Part shown: positions 28,871 through 36,948 of the stretch, piece after piece
How the letters are laid out: the number at the start of each line of letters is the position of its first letter
How positions within the stretch are numbered: the stretch's first letter is position 1
NCBI GenBank assembly: GCA_002919235.1
Contig: PKEX01000011.1
Span: forward strand, 1-64,000
DNA length: 64,000 nt
Reading direction: 5' to 3'
Source: Clostridia bacterium
GTDB lineage: Bacteria; Bacillota; Limnochordia; DTU080; RSA5
Translations under genes and position numbers: made by a program
The notes under the pieces: model-generated
What the model was told of the DNA's origin: nothing
The model's input: the letters and a program-made list of their open reading frames with translations, nothing else
The model's database searches: none

Positions 28871-29413
28871 CTACTGCTCCAGCTGCTTCGCGAGGAACCC
28901 CGCAGCCGTCTCGACCAGCTTCAGCTCCAACTGCCCCATCTCCGCCCCGGGCTCCTGCGTCCCCAGGATCACGGCGCCGATGGGATCGCCCTCGGCGATG
29001 ATGGGGGCCACCGCCCACGAACTGAATTCCCATTTCTCCTCCTCGCCGGCGGCGCTCTCCTTTGGCCCGGGCAGGATGAAGGACTTGCGGCTGGTCATGG
29101 CCCGTTCGACGTCGGCGGTGATCTCCCGCTTCACCCACTGCTTCTTGGGGGCTCCCGCCACCGCCACCACCACGTCCCGGTCCGTGATGATGGCGACGTG
29201 CCCGGTGGACTGGTGCAGGGAGTCGGCGTACTCCTGCGCGAAATCGCTGAGCTCGCCGATGGGGGAGTACTTCTTGAGGATCACCTCGCCCTCGCGGTCG
29301 ACAAAGATCTCGAGAGGATCCCCCTCCCGGATCCGGAGCGTCCTGCGGATCTCTTTCGGTATGACCACGCGGCCCAGATCGTCAATGCGCCGGACGATTC
29401 CTGTGGCTTTCAT
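28871..29413 (-). CDS. spoVT: Stage V sporulation protein T
   Basis: A 180-residue AbrB-type regulator. Residues 1-50 form the swapped-hairpin DNA-binding domain (MKATGIVRRIDDLGRVVIPK EIRR-like opening) and the remainder a GAF-like domain (FAQEYADSLHQSTGHVAIIT, PIGAVILGTQ). SpoVT tunes sigma-G dependent genes in the forespore. AAGGAGGACA precedes the ATG. It follows mfd closely on the upstream side in the reverse sense, the conserved mfd-spoVT order. Confidence 0.96.
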   Translation of the reverse strand: MKATGIVRRIDDLGRVVIPKEIRRTLRIREGDPLEIFVDREGEVILKKYSPIGELSDFAQEYADSLHQSTGHVAIITDRDVVVAVAGAPKKQWVKREITADVERAMTSRKSFILPGPKESAAGEEEKWEFSSWAVAPIIAEGDPIGAVILGTQEPGAEMGQLELKLVETAAGFLAKQLEQ

Positions 29414-29478
29414 TCCCGTGTCCTCCTTACCCAGGAGCTGGCGTCATCGACGATTAACGTTCCCCCTGGGGCCGCGGT

Positions 29479-32400
29479 TTAAAACGTCACCCCCTGCATT
29501 CGTGCCAAGTCCTCCAGCACGCTTTCGATCAGCCCCAGCATCTCGGGCTCGCTGAGACCCCGGTGCCGGATCTTCACGCCCGCGCTGCGGGGAAGGACCA
29601 GCACCCGTCCCCGGTACTGGCGGGTGAGGGAGACCGCGTCCCGCGGGAGCGAAAGGCCGGCCAAGAGCTTGATCGTCACCCCGTCCCGCTCCTGGGAGAT
29701 GGAGCCGGCTCCCACGCGCCGGGCCAGGATCTTGATCCGGGCCACCGCCAGGAGGTTGTAGGCCGATTGGGGCGGCGGGCCAAAGCGGTCTTTCATCTCC
29801 TCGAGGAGGTCCTGCACTTCCTCGAGGGTGGCGGTACCCGCCACCTTCTTGTAGATCTCCACCTTTTGCTGGGAGTCGTTGATGTAGTCTTCCGAGAGGT
29901 AGGCGTCGACGTTGAGGTCGATGACCGGATCGGGCGGCCGGGCCATCACTTCGCCCTTGAGCTCCCGGATGGACTCCTCCAGGAGCCGGCAGTAGAGCTC
30001 AAAACCGACGGAAGCGATGAACCCGTGCTGCTCAGGGCCGAGGAGGTTGCCCGCGCCCCGGATCTCCAGGTCCCGCATGGCGATCTTAAAGCCCGAGCCC
30101 AGCTCGGTAAACTCCTTGATGGCCTGCAGGCGCTTTTCCGCGTCCTCGCCCAGGACCTTGTCCCTGCGGTACGTGAAATAGGCGTAGGCGACGCGGTTCG
30201 AACGGCCCACCCGCCCCCGCAGCTGGTACAGCTGGGCCAGGCCCAGCCGGTCCGCGTCGTAGACGATCAGGGTGTTGACGTTGGGGATGTCCATCCCCGT
30301 CTCGATGATGGTGCTGCAGAGCAGGATGTCGTGCTCTCCCTGGAGGAACTCCAGCATGATCCGCTCGAGCTCCTCCTCGTCCATCTGCCCGTGGGCCACC
30401 GCGATCCGCGCTTCGGGGACCAGTTCCAAAAGGTGCGAGTGCATCCGGTCGATGGTCTGCACCTGGTTGTAGACGAAGTACACCTGGCCCTGCCGGCCCA
30501 GCTCCCGCAGGATGGCTTCGCGGATCAGCTCGTCGTCGTACTCCACCACGTACGTGCGGATGGGGTAGCGGTCCTCCGGCGGCGTTTCGATGATGCTCAT
30601 GTCCCGCACGCCCACCAGGGACATGTGGAGGGTGCGGGGGATGGGCGTCGCCGTCAGAGTCAGCACGTCGACGCTCTGTTTGATCTCCTTCAGCCGCTCC
30701 TTCTGCGCGACGCCGAACCGCTGTTCCTCGTCGATAATGACGAGGCCCAGATCCTTGAAGACCACGTCCTTTGAGAGCAGCCGGTGGGTGCCGATGACGA
30801 TGTCCACCGTCCCCTGCTTGAGCCCCTTCAAAATCGCCGCCTGCTCCCCCGGCGACTGGAACCGCGAGAGCACCTTGATCTTGACCGGGTACCCCTCGAA
30901 ACGCTCCTCGAACGTGCGGCCATGCTGCTGGGCCAGGATGGTGGTGGGCACCAGCACCGCCACCTGTTTTCCGTCCATCACTGCCTTGAACGCCGCCCGC
31001 AGCGCGACCTCCGTCTTCCCGTAGCCCACGTCGCCGCAGAGGAGGCGGTCCATGGGCCGCGGCCGCTCCATGTCCCGCTTGACCTCTTCGATGGCCCGCA
31101 GCTGATCCGGCGTCTCTTCGTACGGGAAGGCGTCTTCGAACTGCGCCTGCCAGACGGTGTCAGGGGCAAAGGCGTGCCCTTCGATGGTCTCCCGCTGCGC
31201 GTAGAGGCGCAGCAGGCCCTCCGCCATCTCCTGGACCGACTCCTTCACCCGCTTCTTGACCCGCGCCCACTCGCTGCCTCCCAGCTTGTTCAGGCGGGGC
31301 GGCTGGCCGTCGACCCCGATGTACCGCTGCAGCAGGTCCACCTGGTCGGTGGGGACGTAGAGCTTATCCTCGCCCGCGTACTGGACCACGAGGTAGTCCT
31401 TGTGCACGCCCGCGATCTCCAGCGTCTCGATGCCCAGGTACTTGCCGATGCCGTGGTTGACGTGGACCACGTAGTCGCCGGGCTTGAGGTCGGCAAAGTC
31501 GCTGATGCGGGCGCCCGCCGAGGCGTCGCGCCGGCGCGCCGGCCGCCGCCTTTTCGCCCGGCCGAACACCTCGTTGTCCGTGAGCACCACCAGTTTGCTC
31601 TCGGGCAGCTCGACGCCGGACTCCAGCGAACCGGTGGTCACCACGATGTGGCCCGCTTTGAGCTCGCCGTTGAGGTGCTCCGTGTACACGGCGTCCAGGC
31701 CTTCGTCCCGGAACGCCTCCACCACCCGCTCGCCTCGCTCCGGGGTGGAGAGGACGAAGCAGACGCGAAACCGCTCCTGGTGCCAGCGCCGGGTGGAACT
31801 GGCCAAACGGTCCATCTTGCCGTGGAAGGGCTCCGGCATCCGGGCGTGGACGTGCACCACCCGGTCGGGGTGCATGCCGGGGACCCGTTTGTCCAGGGTG
31901 GAAAGGAGCACCTTTTCCTGCGGCGCCTCCGCGATCTCCGCCCACTCGGCGTAGATCTTGGCCTGCGACGGCAGGATCCGGCCCTTCTCCAGAAGGACGG
32001 CCTGGGACTCGGCGACGTCCCTCATCATGGCCGCGTGGTGTTCTTTAAGGCGCGCCGGATCGTCGTACACCACCGACCCCCGGGCCACGTAGTCCAAGAG
32101 CGTGGCGAGACGGGGGTAGAAATACGGTTTGTACTGCTCGATCCCCTCGAAGTAGATCCCCTGCCGCAGCTTCTCCAGGTGCTCGCCGATGCGGTCCAAA
32201 AATCGCGCCGCCGTATCCGCGCGGCCCTGGCGCTCAAGCCGCGCTGCATGGCGCGTGCCGGCCTCCAGGATCGCGTCCACGGCCCCCGGGACGGAGTCCG
32301 GGTCCACCAGGAACTCCCGGGCCGGGCCGAGGACCGCTCGCTCCACCGCGCTGCCCGACCGCTGCGTCGCCGGGTCGAACCAGCGGATGGAGTCGATCTC

Positions 32401-33009
32401 GTCGTCGAACAGGTCGATGCGCAGAGGCTGTTCTTCGGTAAGGGGATAGACGTCGACGATGCTGCCCCGCACGCTGAATTCTCCCGGGGTCTCCACCTTG
32501 GGCACCCGTTCGTAGCCCATCGCGAGGAGCCGCCGGGCCAGCTGGTCCAAGTCGACCCGTTCTCCGGCCGCGAGCTCCAGCCGGTGCGCCGCGAACACCT
32601 CCGGCGGCATCAGCTTCACCGCCGCTGCCTGGATCGACGCGACCACCACCACCGGATCGCCGGCGATGAGCCGCAAGAGCGCGGTGAGACGGCTCTTGAG
32701 GACGCCCGGATCCGGCAGCGCCTCCTCATGTGGATGCGTTTCCAACGCGGGAAACAGCAGGACCCGCTCGGGGACCAGCAGCGTCGACAGGTCTTGATGC
32801 CACTTTTCCGCCTGGAAATGAGAGTGCGTGAGGACCAGCGAAGGGAAGTGCCGCCCGCCGGGCGGGTCGTGCGCCAGCGCCGCGACGTAAAGGCTCTTTT
32901 GCGTTCCTGAGAGCCCGACGATGAGCGGCTGCTGGCCCGTGGTGGCTTCGACGAGCCTCTGGTAGTCCGGGGCCTCACGAAACGTGTCGAGCAACGCACC
33001 GATGGCCAA
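29479..33009 (-). CDS. mfd: Transcription-repair coupling factor
   Basis: A 1176-residue SF2 translocase that removes stalled RNA polymerase and recruits UvrA. The N-terminal UvrB-like half has IVGLSGTQKSLYVAALAH; the RNA-polymerase-interacting domain is near ADLKPGDYVVHVNHGIGKYL; the helicase core has Walker A GDVGYGKTE and IIDEEQRFG; the TRCF domain is C-terminal. The start TTG 33009 has GAGGAGAGA upstream and gives the family length (Bacillus Mfd is about 1177); the frame is open to 33150 without homology. A consensus promoter lies about 250 bases upstream with a structured leader. Confidence 0.96.
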   Translation of the reverse strand: MAIGALLDTFREAPDYQRLVEATTGQQPLIVGLSGTQKSLYVAALAHDPPGGRHFPSLVLTHSHFQAEKWHQDLSTLLVPERVLLFPALETHPHEEALPDPGVLKSRLTALLRLIAGDPVVVVASIQAAAVKLMPPEVFAAHRLELAAGERVDLDQLARRLLAMGYERVPKVETPGEFSVRGSIVDVYPLTEEQPLRIDLFDDEIDSIRWFDPATQRSGSAVERAVLGPAREFLVDPDSVPGAVDAILEAGTRHAARLERQGRADTAARFLDRIGEHLEKLRQGIYFEGIEQYKPYFYPRLATLLDYVARGSVVYDDPARLKEHHAAMMRDVAESQAVLLEKGRILPSQAKIYAEWAEIAEAPQEKVLLSTLDKRVPGMHPDRVVHVHARMPEPFHGKMDRLASSTRRWHQERFRVCFVLSTPERGERVVEAFRDEGLDAVYTEHLNGELKAGHIVVTTGSLESGVELPESKLVVLTDNEVFGRAKRRRPARRRDASAGARISDFADLKPGDYVVHVNHGIGKYLGIETLEIAGVHKDYLVVQYAGEDKLYVPTDQVDLLQRYIGVDGQPPRLNKLGGSEWARVKKRVKESVQEMAEGLLRLYAQRETIEGHAFAPDTVWQAQFEDAFPYEETPDQLRAIEEVKRDMERPRPMDRLLCGDVGYGKTEVALRAAFKAVMDGKQVAVLVPTTILAQQHGRTFEERFEGYPVKIKVLSRFQSPGEQAAILKGLKQGTVDIVIGTHRLLSKDVVFKDLGLVIIDEEQRFGVAQKERLKEIKQSVDVLTLTATPIPRTLHMSLVGVRDMSIIETPPEDRYPIRTYVVEYDDELIREAILRELGRQGQVYFVYNQVQTIDRMHSHLLELVPEARIAVAHGQMDEEELERIMLEFLQGEHDILLCSTIIETGMDIPNVNTLIVYDADRLGLAQLYQLRGRVGRSNRVAYAYFTYRRDKVLGEDAEKRLQAIKEFTELGSGFKIAMRDLEIRGAGNLLGPEQHGFIASVGFELYCRLLEESIRELKGEVMARPPDPVIDLNVDAYLSEDYINDSQQKVEIYKKVAGTATLEEVQDLLEEMKDRFGPPPQSAYNLLAVARIKILARRVGAGSISQERDGVTIKLLAGLSLPRDAVSLTRQYRGRVLVLPRSAGVKIRHRGLSEPEMLGLIESVLEDLARMQGVTF

Positions 33010-33212
33010 GCCGATCTCTCCTCGAAACGGCGCCGGGAAACCCCGCGCCCGCTGCCCTGCTTTGTAATAAAAAGTTTCAAAAAACGGCAAAAAGGAGCCC
33101 GCCCTCCCACGCGCCGCGGGAGCGGCGGCGCCGGGAACGGAAAGGCACACCAGGCCCCCCGAACCCCTTCGGCCTCAGGGGTGTCGAGTTTTGGAAGGAG
33201 GCGTCCCCGCTT

Positions 33213-33238
33213 GCGGAAACGAGACGGCTCGCTTCCGC
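33213..33238 (-). other. Stem-loop in the mfd leader
   Basis: On the minus strand GCGGAAGCGAG pairs with CTCGTTTCCGC across CCGT, an 11-bp stem with one G-U pair. It lies about 25 to 50 bases into the mfd transcript. No T-run follows, so it is not an intrinsic terminator; it may affect RNA stability. Its function is unknown. Confidence 0.5.
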
Positions 33239-33262
33239 CGGGGCGATGGAAAACGCATTACG

Positions 33263-33292
33263 ATTATATCTTCCCGGCGCGAACGGCGTCAA
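33263..33292 (-). promoter_or_regulatory. Sigma-A promoter of mfd
   Basis: On the minus strand TTGACG (33292-33287) and TATAAT (33268-33263) are 18 bases apart. It lies just after the pth stop and drives mfd with a leader near 250 bases. Confidence 0.85.
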
Positions 33293-33300
33293 GGCGCCTC

Positions 33301-33882
33301 TCACGGGCTTTGCGGAGCCCACGAGCGGTTAAAGCGCGACATAGCCGCCTCGACCCCTTGGGCGACCCACGTGAGAGCGGCCGAGGCGGCGGCTTCCACC
33401 GCCGCTTGGAGCAGCTCCCACTCGGCGGCGTCGGGTTCGCTCAGGACATAATCGGCCCCCGTCATGCCGCCGGGCACCGGGCCGATCCCGATCCTGAGCC
33501 GGGGGAACTCTTGTGTGCCCAGATAGTGTATGATCGATCGCATCCCGTTATGACTGCCCGGGCGCCCTTTCGCGCGCAGGCGGATCACTCCCGGGACCAG
33601 GTCCAGGTCGTCGTAGACCACCAGGATCTCCCCGGGCGCCAGGCCGAACTCTTCGGCCAGGGCCCGCACCGCCGCGCCGCTGTCGTTCATGTAGGTCTGC
33701 GGTTTGGCAAGAAGGATCTCCTGGCCCTGCCACCGGGCAGCGGCCACCCGCGACTTGGCCCGCGGCGCAAAGGCGCCCGCTCCGGTGCGGGCCGCGATGC
33801 GGTCTACCACCCAAAACCCCGCGTTGTGGCGGGTTCTTTCGTACTTGGGCCCCGGGTTGCCGAGGCCGACGATGGCCTTCAC
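33301..33882 (-). CDS. pth: Peptidyl-tRNA hydrolase
   Basis: A 193-residue enzyme that releases tRNA from peptidyl-tRNA dropped by ribosomes. It shows KAIVGLGNPGPKYERTRHNA with the catalytic His in RHNAGF, LAKPQTYMNDSGAAV, LVVYDDLDLVPG and KGRPGSHNGMRSI. GTG 33882 follows GGAGG and gives the normal length. It lies downstream of rplY, the order ctc-pth (spoVC) known from Bacillus; the small Fin gene usually found between pth and mfd is not seen. Confidence 0.96.
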   Translation of the reverse strand: MKAIVGLGNPGPKYERTRHNAGFWVVDRIAARTGAGAFAPRAKSRVAAARWQGQEILLAKPQTYMNDSGAAVRALAEEFGLAPGEILVVYDDLDLVPGVIRLRAKGRPGSHNGMRSIIHYLGTQEFPRLRIGIGPVPGGMTGADYVLSEPDAAEWELLQAAVEAAASAALTWVAQGVEAAMSRFNRSWAPQSP

Positions 33883-34010
33883 GTCCGCAATGTCCTCCAA
33901 GGTGCCGCACTCGTGGATGGCTGCGGCGGCTGCTGAGGGGAAAGCAAACGAGGGCGCGCCGGCGGGCGCCGCAAGCCGCGCCGGCGCGGCATGAGCGGCG
34001 TTCGGATGCG

Positions 34011-34625
34011 TTATTCCTCCTGGCCTTCGGCGGCATCGCCGTCCCCGCCCTCCGCCGGGGCTTCCCCGGCACCGGCGCGCTCGGGCAGGGTGACCGAAAC
34101 CACCTGCTCCTCGGGCGGGTCGGTGATCGTCACGCCCGGCGGAGCCACCAGGTCGGCCACGGTCAAGATGTCGCCCACGGTCATGCCGGAGACGTCCACC
34201 TCGATCCGCTCGGGGATGTCGGCCGCGCGGCACGACACGGTGACTTCCCGCAGCGTCTGGACGAGCACACCCCCGTCGGAAGCCCGCCTGTCCTCGCCGA
34301 CCAGGACGAGAGGCACCGCGGTCTCAACCTCTTGGTCGAGGCTCACCTCGTGGAAGTCGACATGCAGCAGGACGCCGCGATCGGGAGTGCGCTGCACCTC
34401 GCGGACGAGGACCACCCGGGTCTCGCCGTTGACCTTGAGGTCCACCAGCCCGCTGTGGTTTGATGCCAGGAGCTTCTCCAGGCGGTTCGCGTCCACCTGG
34501 ATCTTCAGCCCTTCCTTCCCCCGCCCGTAGACGATGCCGGGCACCTTCCCCTGCCGCCGCAGGCGGCGCGCGGCGCCCTTGCCGCCCACCGGGCGAATCT
34601 CGGCGTCGATGCTCATTCGTGCCAC
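34011..34625 (-). CDS. rplY: 50S ribosomal protein L25 / general stress protein Ctc
   Basis: A 204-residue L25-family protein of the long Ctc (TL5) type. The N-terminal 5S rRNA-binding domain starts SIDAEIRPVGGKGAARRLRR, with GKVPGIVYGRG and HVDFHEVSLDQEV; the C-terminal domain has IPERIEVDVSGMTVGDIL; the tail is acidic (GEAPAEGGDGDAAEGQEE). GTG 34625 follows GGGGAGGT. It lies between prs and pth, as in Bacillus. Confidence 0.95.
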   Translation of the reverse strand: MARMSIDAEIRPVGGKGAARRLRRQGKVPGIVYGRGKEGLKIQVDANRLEKLLASNHSGLVDLKVNGETRVVLVREVQRTPDRGVLLHVDFHEVSLDQEVETAVPLVLVGEDRRASDGGVLVQTLREVTVSCRAADIPERIEVDVSGMTVGDILTVADLVAPPGVTITDPPEEQVVSVTLPERAGAGEAPAEGGDGDAAEGQEE

Positions 34626-34697
34626 GTGTGCTACCTCCCCATGTCTCTTGTTGCCCGTGCCTCTCCTTTCGGGGTCGCTCTTGAGGACGACCCTCGC

Positions 34698-35651
34698 TCA
34701 GTCGAAGAGAGTGCTTACCGATTCCTCCTCGAAGATCCTGCGAATCGCCTCGCCGAACAGCGGCGCGACGGAGAGGACCGTGATCTTTTCCGGCCGGTTC
34801 TCCGCGTCCAGCGGGATGGTGTTGGTGACGATCACCTCTTCGATGGGCGCCTCACTGAGCAGCTCGATGGCCGGGTGGGAAAAGACGGGGTGAGTGGCGC
34901 AGGCGAAGACCCGCACCGCCCCGGCTTCAAATAGTGCCCGGGCTCCCTTGGTGATGGTGCCGGCGGTGTCGATCAGGTCGTCGATGATGATGGCCGTCTT
35001 CCCCTTCACGTCGCCGATGACGTGGTGCACCTCGGCCTCGTTCGCCCGCGGCCGGCGCTTGTCGAGGATGGCCAGGGGGGCGTGGAGCCGCTCCGACAGC
35101 TCCCGGGCCCGGGCCACCCCGCCCACGTCGGGCGAGACCACCACGATGTCCCCCAGGTTCTTCTTCTTGAGATAGTCGGCCAAGATCGGCATGGCTTTGA
35201 GGTTGTCCACCGGGATGTCAAAAAAACCCTGGATCTGGCCGGCGTGGAGGTCCATGGTCAAGACCCGGTCAGCGCCGGCCGCCACCAGGAGGTTGGCCAC
35301 CAGCTTGGCGCAGATGGGATCCCGGGGCTTGTTCTTGCGGTCCTGACGGGCGTAGCCGTAGTAGGGAATCACCGCTGCCACCGATTTGGCCGAAGCCCGC
35401 TTCAAGGCGTCGATCATCACCAAGAGCTCCATCAGGTTGGAGTCCACCGGCGGGCAGGTGGGCTGGATGACAAAACACTCCGAGCCCCGCACCGTCTCCC
35501 TCACCTGCAGGTTGATCTCGCCGTCGCGAAACCTCCCCACGGTCGCATCGCCCATCGGCAGGTTCAAGTACGCGGCGATCTCGTGGGCCAGCTCCGGATT
35601 GGCGGTGCCGGTGAAGAGGCTGATCTTTTTGTGCGGTTCGCATCGTACCAT
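34698..35651 (-). CDS. prs: Ribose-phosphate pyrophosphokinase
   Basis: A 317-residue enzyme that makes PRPP from ribose 5-phosphate and ATP for nucleotide, His and Trp synthesis. Visible are ISLFTGTANPELAHEIAAYL, FRDGEINLQVRETVRG, YYGYARQDRKNKPRDPI, the catalytic loop region VVSPDVGGVARAREL and the PRPP-binding IIIDDLIDTAGTITKGA. AGGAAGGA precedes the ATG inside the end of glmU, nine bases from it, so the two are in one operon. Confidence 0.97.
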   Translation of the reverse strand: MVRCEPHKKISLFTGTANPELAHEIAAYLNLPMGDATVGRFRDGEINLQVRETVRGSECFVIQPTCPPVDSNLMELLVMIDALKRASAKSVAAVIPYYGYARQDRKNKPRDPICAKLVANLLVAAGADRVLTMDLHAGQIQGFFDIPVDNLKAMPILADYLKKKNLGDIVVVSPDVGGVARARELSERLHAPLAILDKRRPRANEAEVHHVIGDVKGKTAIIIDDLIDTAGTITKGARALFEAGAVRVFACATHPVFSHPAIELLSEAPIEEVIVTNTIPLDAENRPEKITVLSVAPLFGEAIRRIFEEESVSTLFD

Positions 35652-35660
35652 GGGGTTTGC

Positions 35661-36722
35661 TCAGTCCTTCCTGGTGATCAAGGCTTGCACGCGAGCGCCC
35701 GGGCCCACCTCGGACCCGGGGCGAAGGTATACGAAGGGTTCGACGGTGGCTCCCTCTGCCACCCGGCTGGCGACGATCACCGCGTTGTGGATCACCGCGC
35801 CGTCTTCGATGGCAGCGTCCCGGATGTGCGCCCCCGGCCCGATGCGGCACCCTTCCCCGATCTCCGTCGCCCCTTCGATGACGGTGAAGGGGAGGATCGT
35901 GGTGTCCCTGCCGATCTTGACCGTAGGGTGGATGTACGTGGTGTCAGGATCCACGACGGTGACGCCCGACTCCATCAGGCGCTGGAGGACCCGGGCGCGC
36001 AGGGCCTTCTCCGCCGCCGCCAGCTGGCACCGGTCGTTGACGCCCATGGCTTCCGCCGGGTCTTCCAGGCGGGAAACGCCGACGGCATGGCCCCGTTCCC
36101 GAAGGAGCCGGAGCGTGTCGGGCAGGTAGTATTCGCCCTGCTGGTTGTCGTTGCGGAGCAGCGCGAGCATCTCAAAGAGGAGAGGGGATTCGAAGCAGTA
36201 CGTGCCGGTGTTGATCTCCTTGATAGCGCGGACCTGGTCGGAGGAGATGTCCCGCTCCTCGACCACTGCCTCGAGGCGGCCGGCGGCGTCCCGCACCACC
36301 CGGCCGTAGCCCCGGGGATCCTCCACCACGGTGGAAAGGAGGGTCGCTTTGGCGCCGCTCTTGAGGTGCTCTTGGATGAGCTTGCGGAAGGTCTCGGGGC
36401 GGTAGAGGGGCGTGTCCCCGCAGGTGACCAGGATGGTGCCCTCGTGCCGCCCCAGGCGGCTGGCCGCTTGCATCACCGCGTGGCCGGTTCCGAGCTGCTG
36501 CTCTTGGACGGCGTACTCCACGCCATCGCCGATGGCCCGGCGCACCGCCTCCTGCTGGTGCCCGACCACCACCACGACGCGCGGGACGCCGGCTTGCCGC
36601 ACGGCCTCGATCACATGCGCCAGCATGGGCCGGCCCGCCAGCGGATGAAGGACTTTGACCAGCCGGGAGCGCATGCGCGTCCCGAGCCCGGCGGCCAGGA
36701 TGACCGCGGCTACCGCTTCCAC
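35661..36722 (-). CDS. glmU: GlmU-type UDP-GlcNAc pyrophosphorylase, C-terminally short
   Basis: A 353-residue protein. The N-terminal nucleotidyltransferase is intact (VILAAGLGTRMRSRLVKVLH, EQQLGTGHAV, VTCGDTPLY, GYGRVVRD, EINTGTYCF, DNQQGEYYLPD). It makes UDP-GlcNAc from UTP and GlcNAc-1-phosphate. The left-handed beta-helix begins (VVDPDTTYIHPTVKIGRDTT) but ends at PFVYLRPGSEVGPGARVQAL plus ITRKD, about 100 residues before the usual end near 450-460. The missing part contains the acetyl-CoA and catalytic His/Tyr/Lys residues, so the acetyltransferase step is probably absent. prs starts nine bases later, leaving no room for the rest. GTG 36722 follows AAGGGG. Confidence 0.9.
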   Translation of the reverse strand: MEAVAAVILAAGLGTRMRSRLVKVLHPLAGRPMLAHVIEAVRQAGVPRVVVVVGHQQEAVRRAIGDGVEYAVQEQQLGTGHAVMQAASRLGRHEGTILVTCGDTPLYRPETFRKLIQEHLKSGAKATLLSTVVEDPRGYGRVVRDAAGRLEAVVEERDISSDQVRAIKEINTGTYCFESPLLFEMLALLRNDNQQGEYYLPDTLRLLRERGHAVGVSRLEDPAEAMGVNDRCQLAAAEKALRARVLQRLMESGVTVVDPDTTYIHPTVKIGRDTTILPFTVIEGATEIGEGCRIGPGAHIRDAAIEDGAVIHNAVIVASRVAEGATVEPFVYLRPGSEVGPGARVQALITRKD

Positions 36723-36789
36723 CTGGTGATCCCCTTTATGGTCATTGTGGGTGACACCCATCTCGATCATACCAGAACGGCGCGGCGAA

Positions 36790-36822
36790 GAAAACCGAAA
36801 CCCCCGCCTTCTGCGGCGGGGG
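36790..36822 (-). terminator. Intrinsic terminator of tRNA-Gln
   Basis: On the minus strand CCCCCGCC and GGCGGGGG form an eight-bp stem with a six-base loop, followed by TTTCGGTTTTCTT. It lies just after the tRNA 3' end and before the glmU start. Confidence 0.85.
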
Positions 36823-36834
36823 CGGGTGGGACGA

Positions 36835-36908
36835 TGGCTGGGGCGCCAGGATTCGAACCTGGACAACGAGATCCAAAATCTCGGGTCCTACCGTTAGACG
36901 ACGCCCCA
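36835..36908 (-). tRNA. tRNA-Gln (anticodon UUG)
   Basis: A 74-base tRNA with acceptor stem TGGGGCG / CGCCCCA, discriminator G and an encoded CCA. The anticodon stem CGAGA / TCTCG holds the loop TTTTGGA, giving UUG for glutamine. The T-arm is CCAGGTTCGAATCCTGG. It lies between purR and glmU with its own promoter and terminator. Confidence 0.96.
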
Positions 36909-36919
36909 ACGCACAAGGT

Positions 36920-36948
36920 AGTATACCACGCCGGGCTCCCGGGGTCAA
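36920..36948 (-). promoter_or_regulatory. Sigma-A promoter of tRNA-Gln
   Basis: On the minus strand TTGACC (36948-36943) and TATACT (36925-36920) are 17 bases apart. The minus-35 contains the TGA stop codon of purR. Confidence 0.87.

Noticed and set aside
33077-33322. An 81-codon minus-strand frame as the missing Fin protein
   Set aside because: It has no CxxC zinc pairs, covers the mfd promoter and runs into pth.
35640-35700. Frameshift as the cause of the short glmU
   Set aside because: No further GlmU-like sequence exists in any frame after the stop because prs begins within nine bases; a simple frameshift would leave a remnant. Deletion or lineage-specific shortening remains possible.
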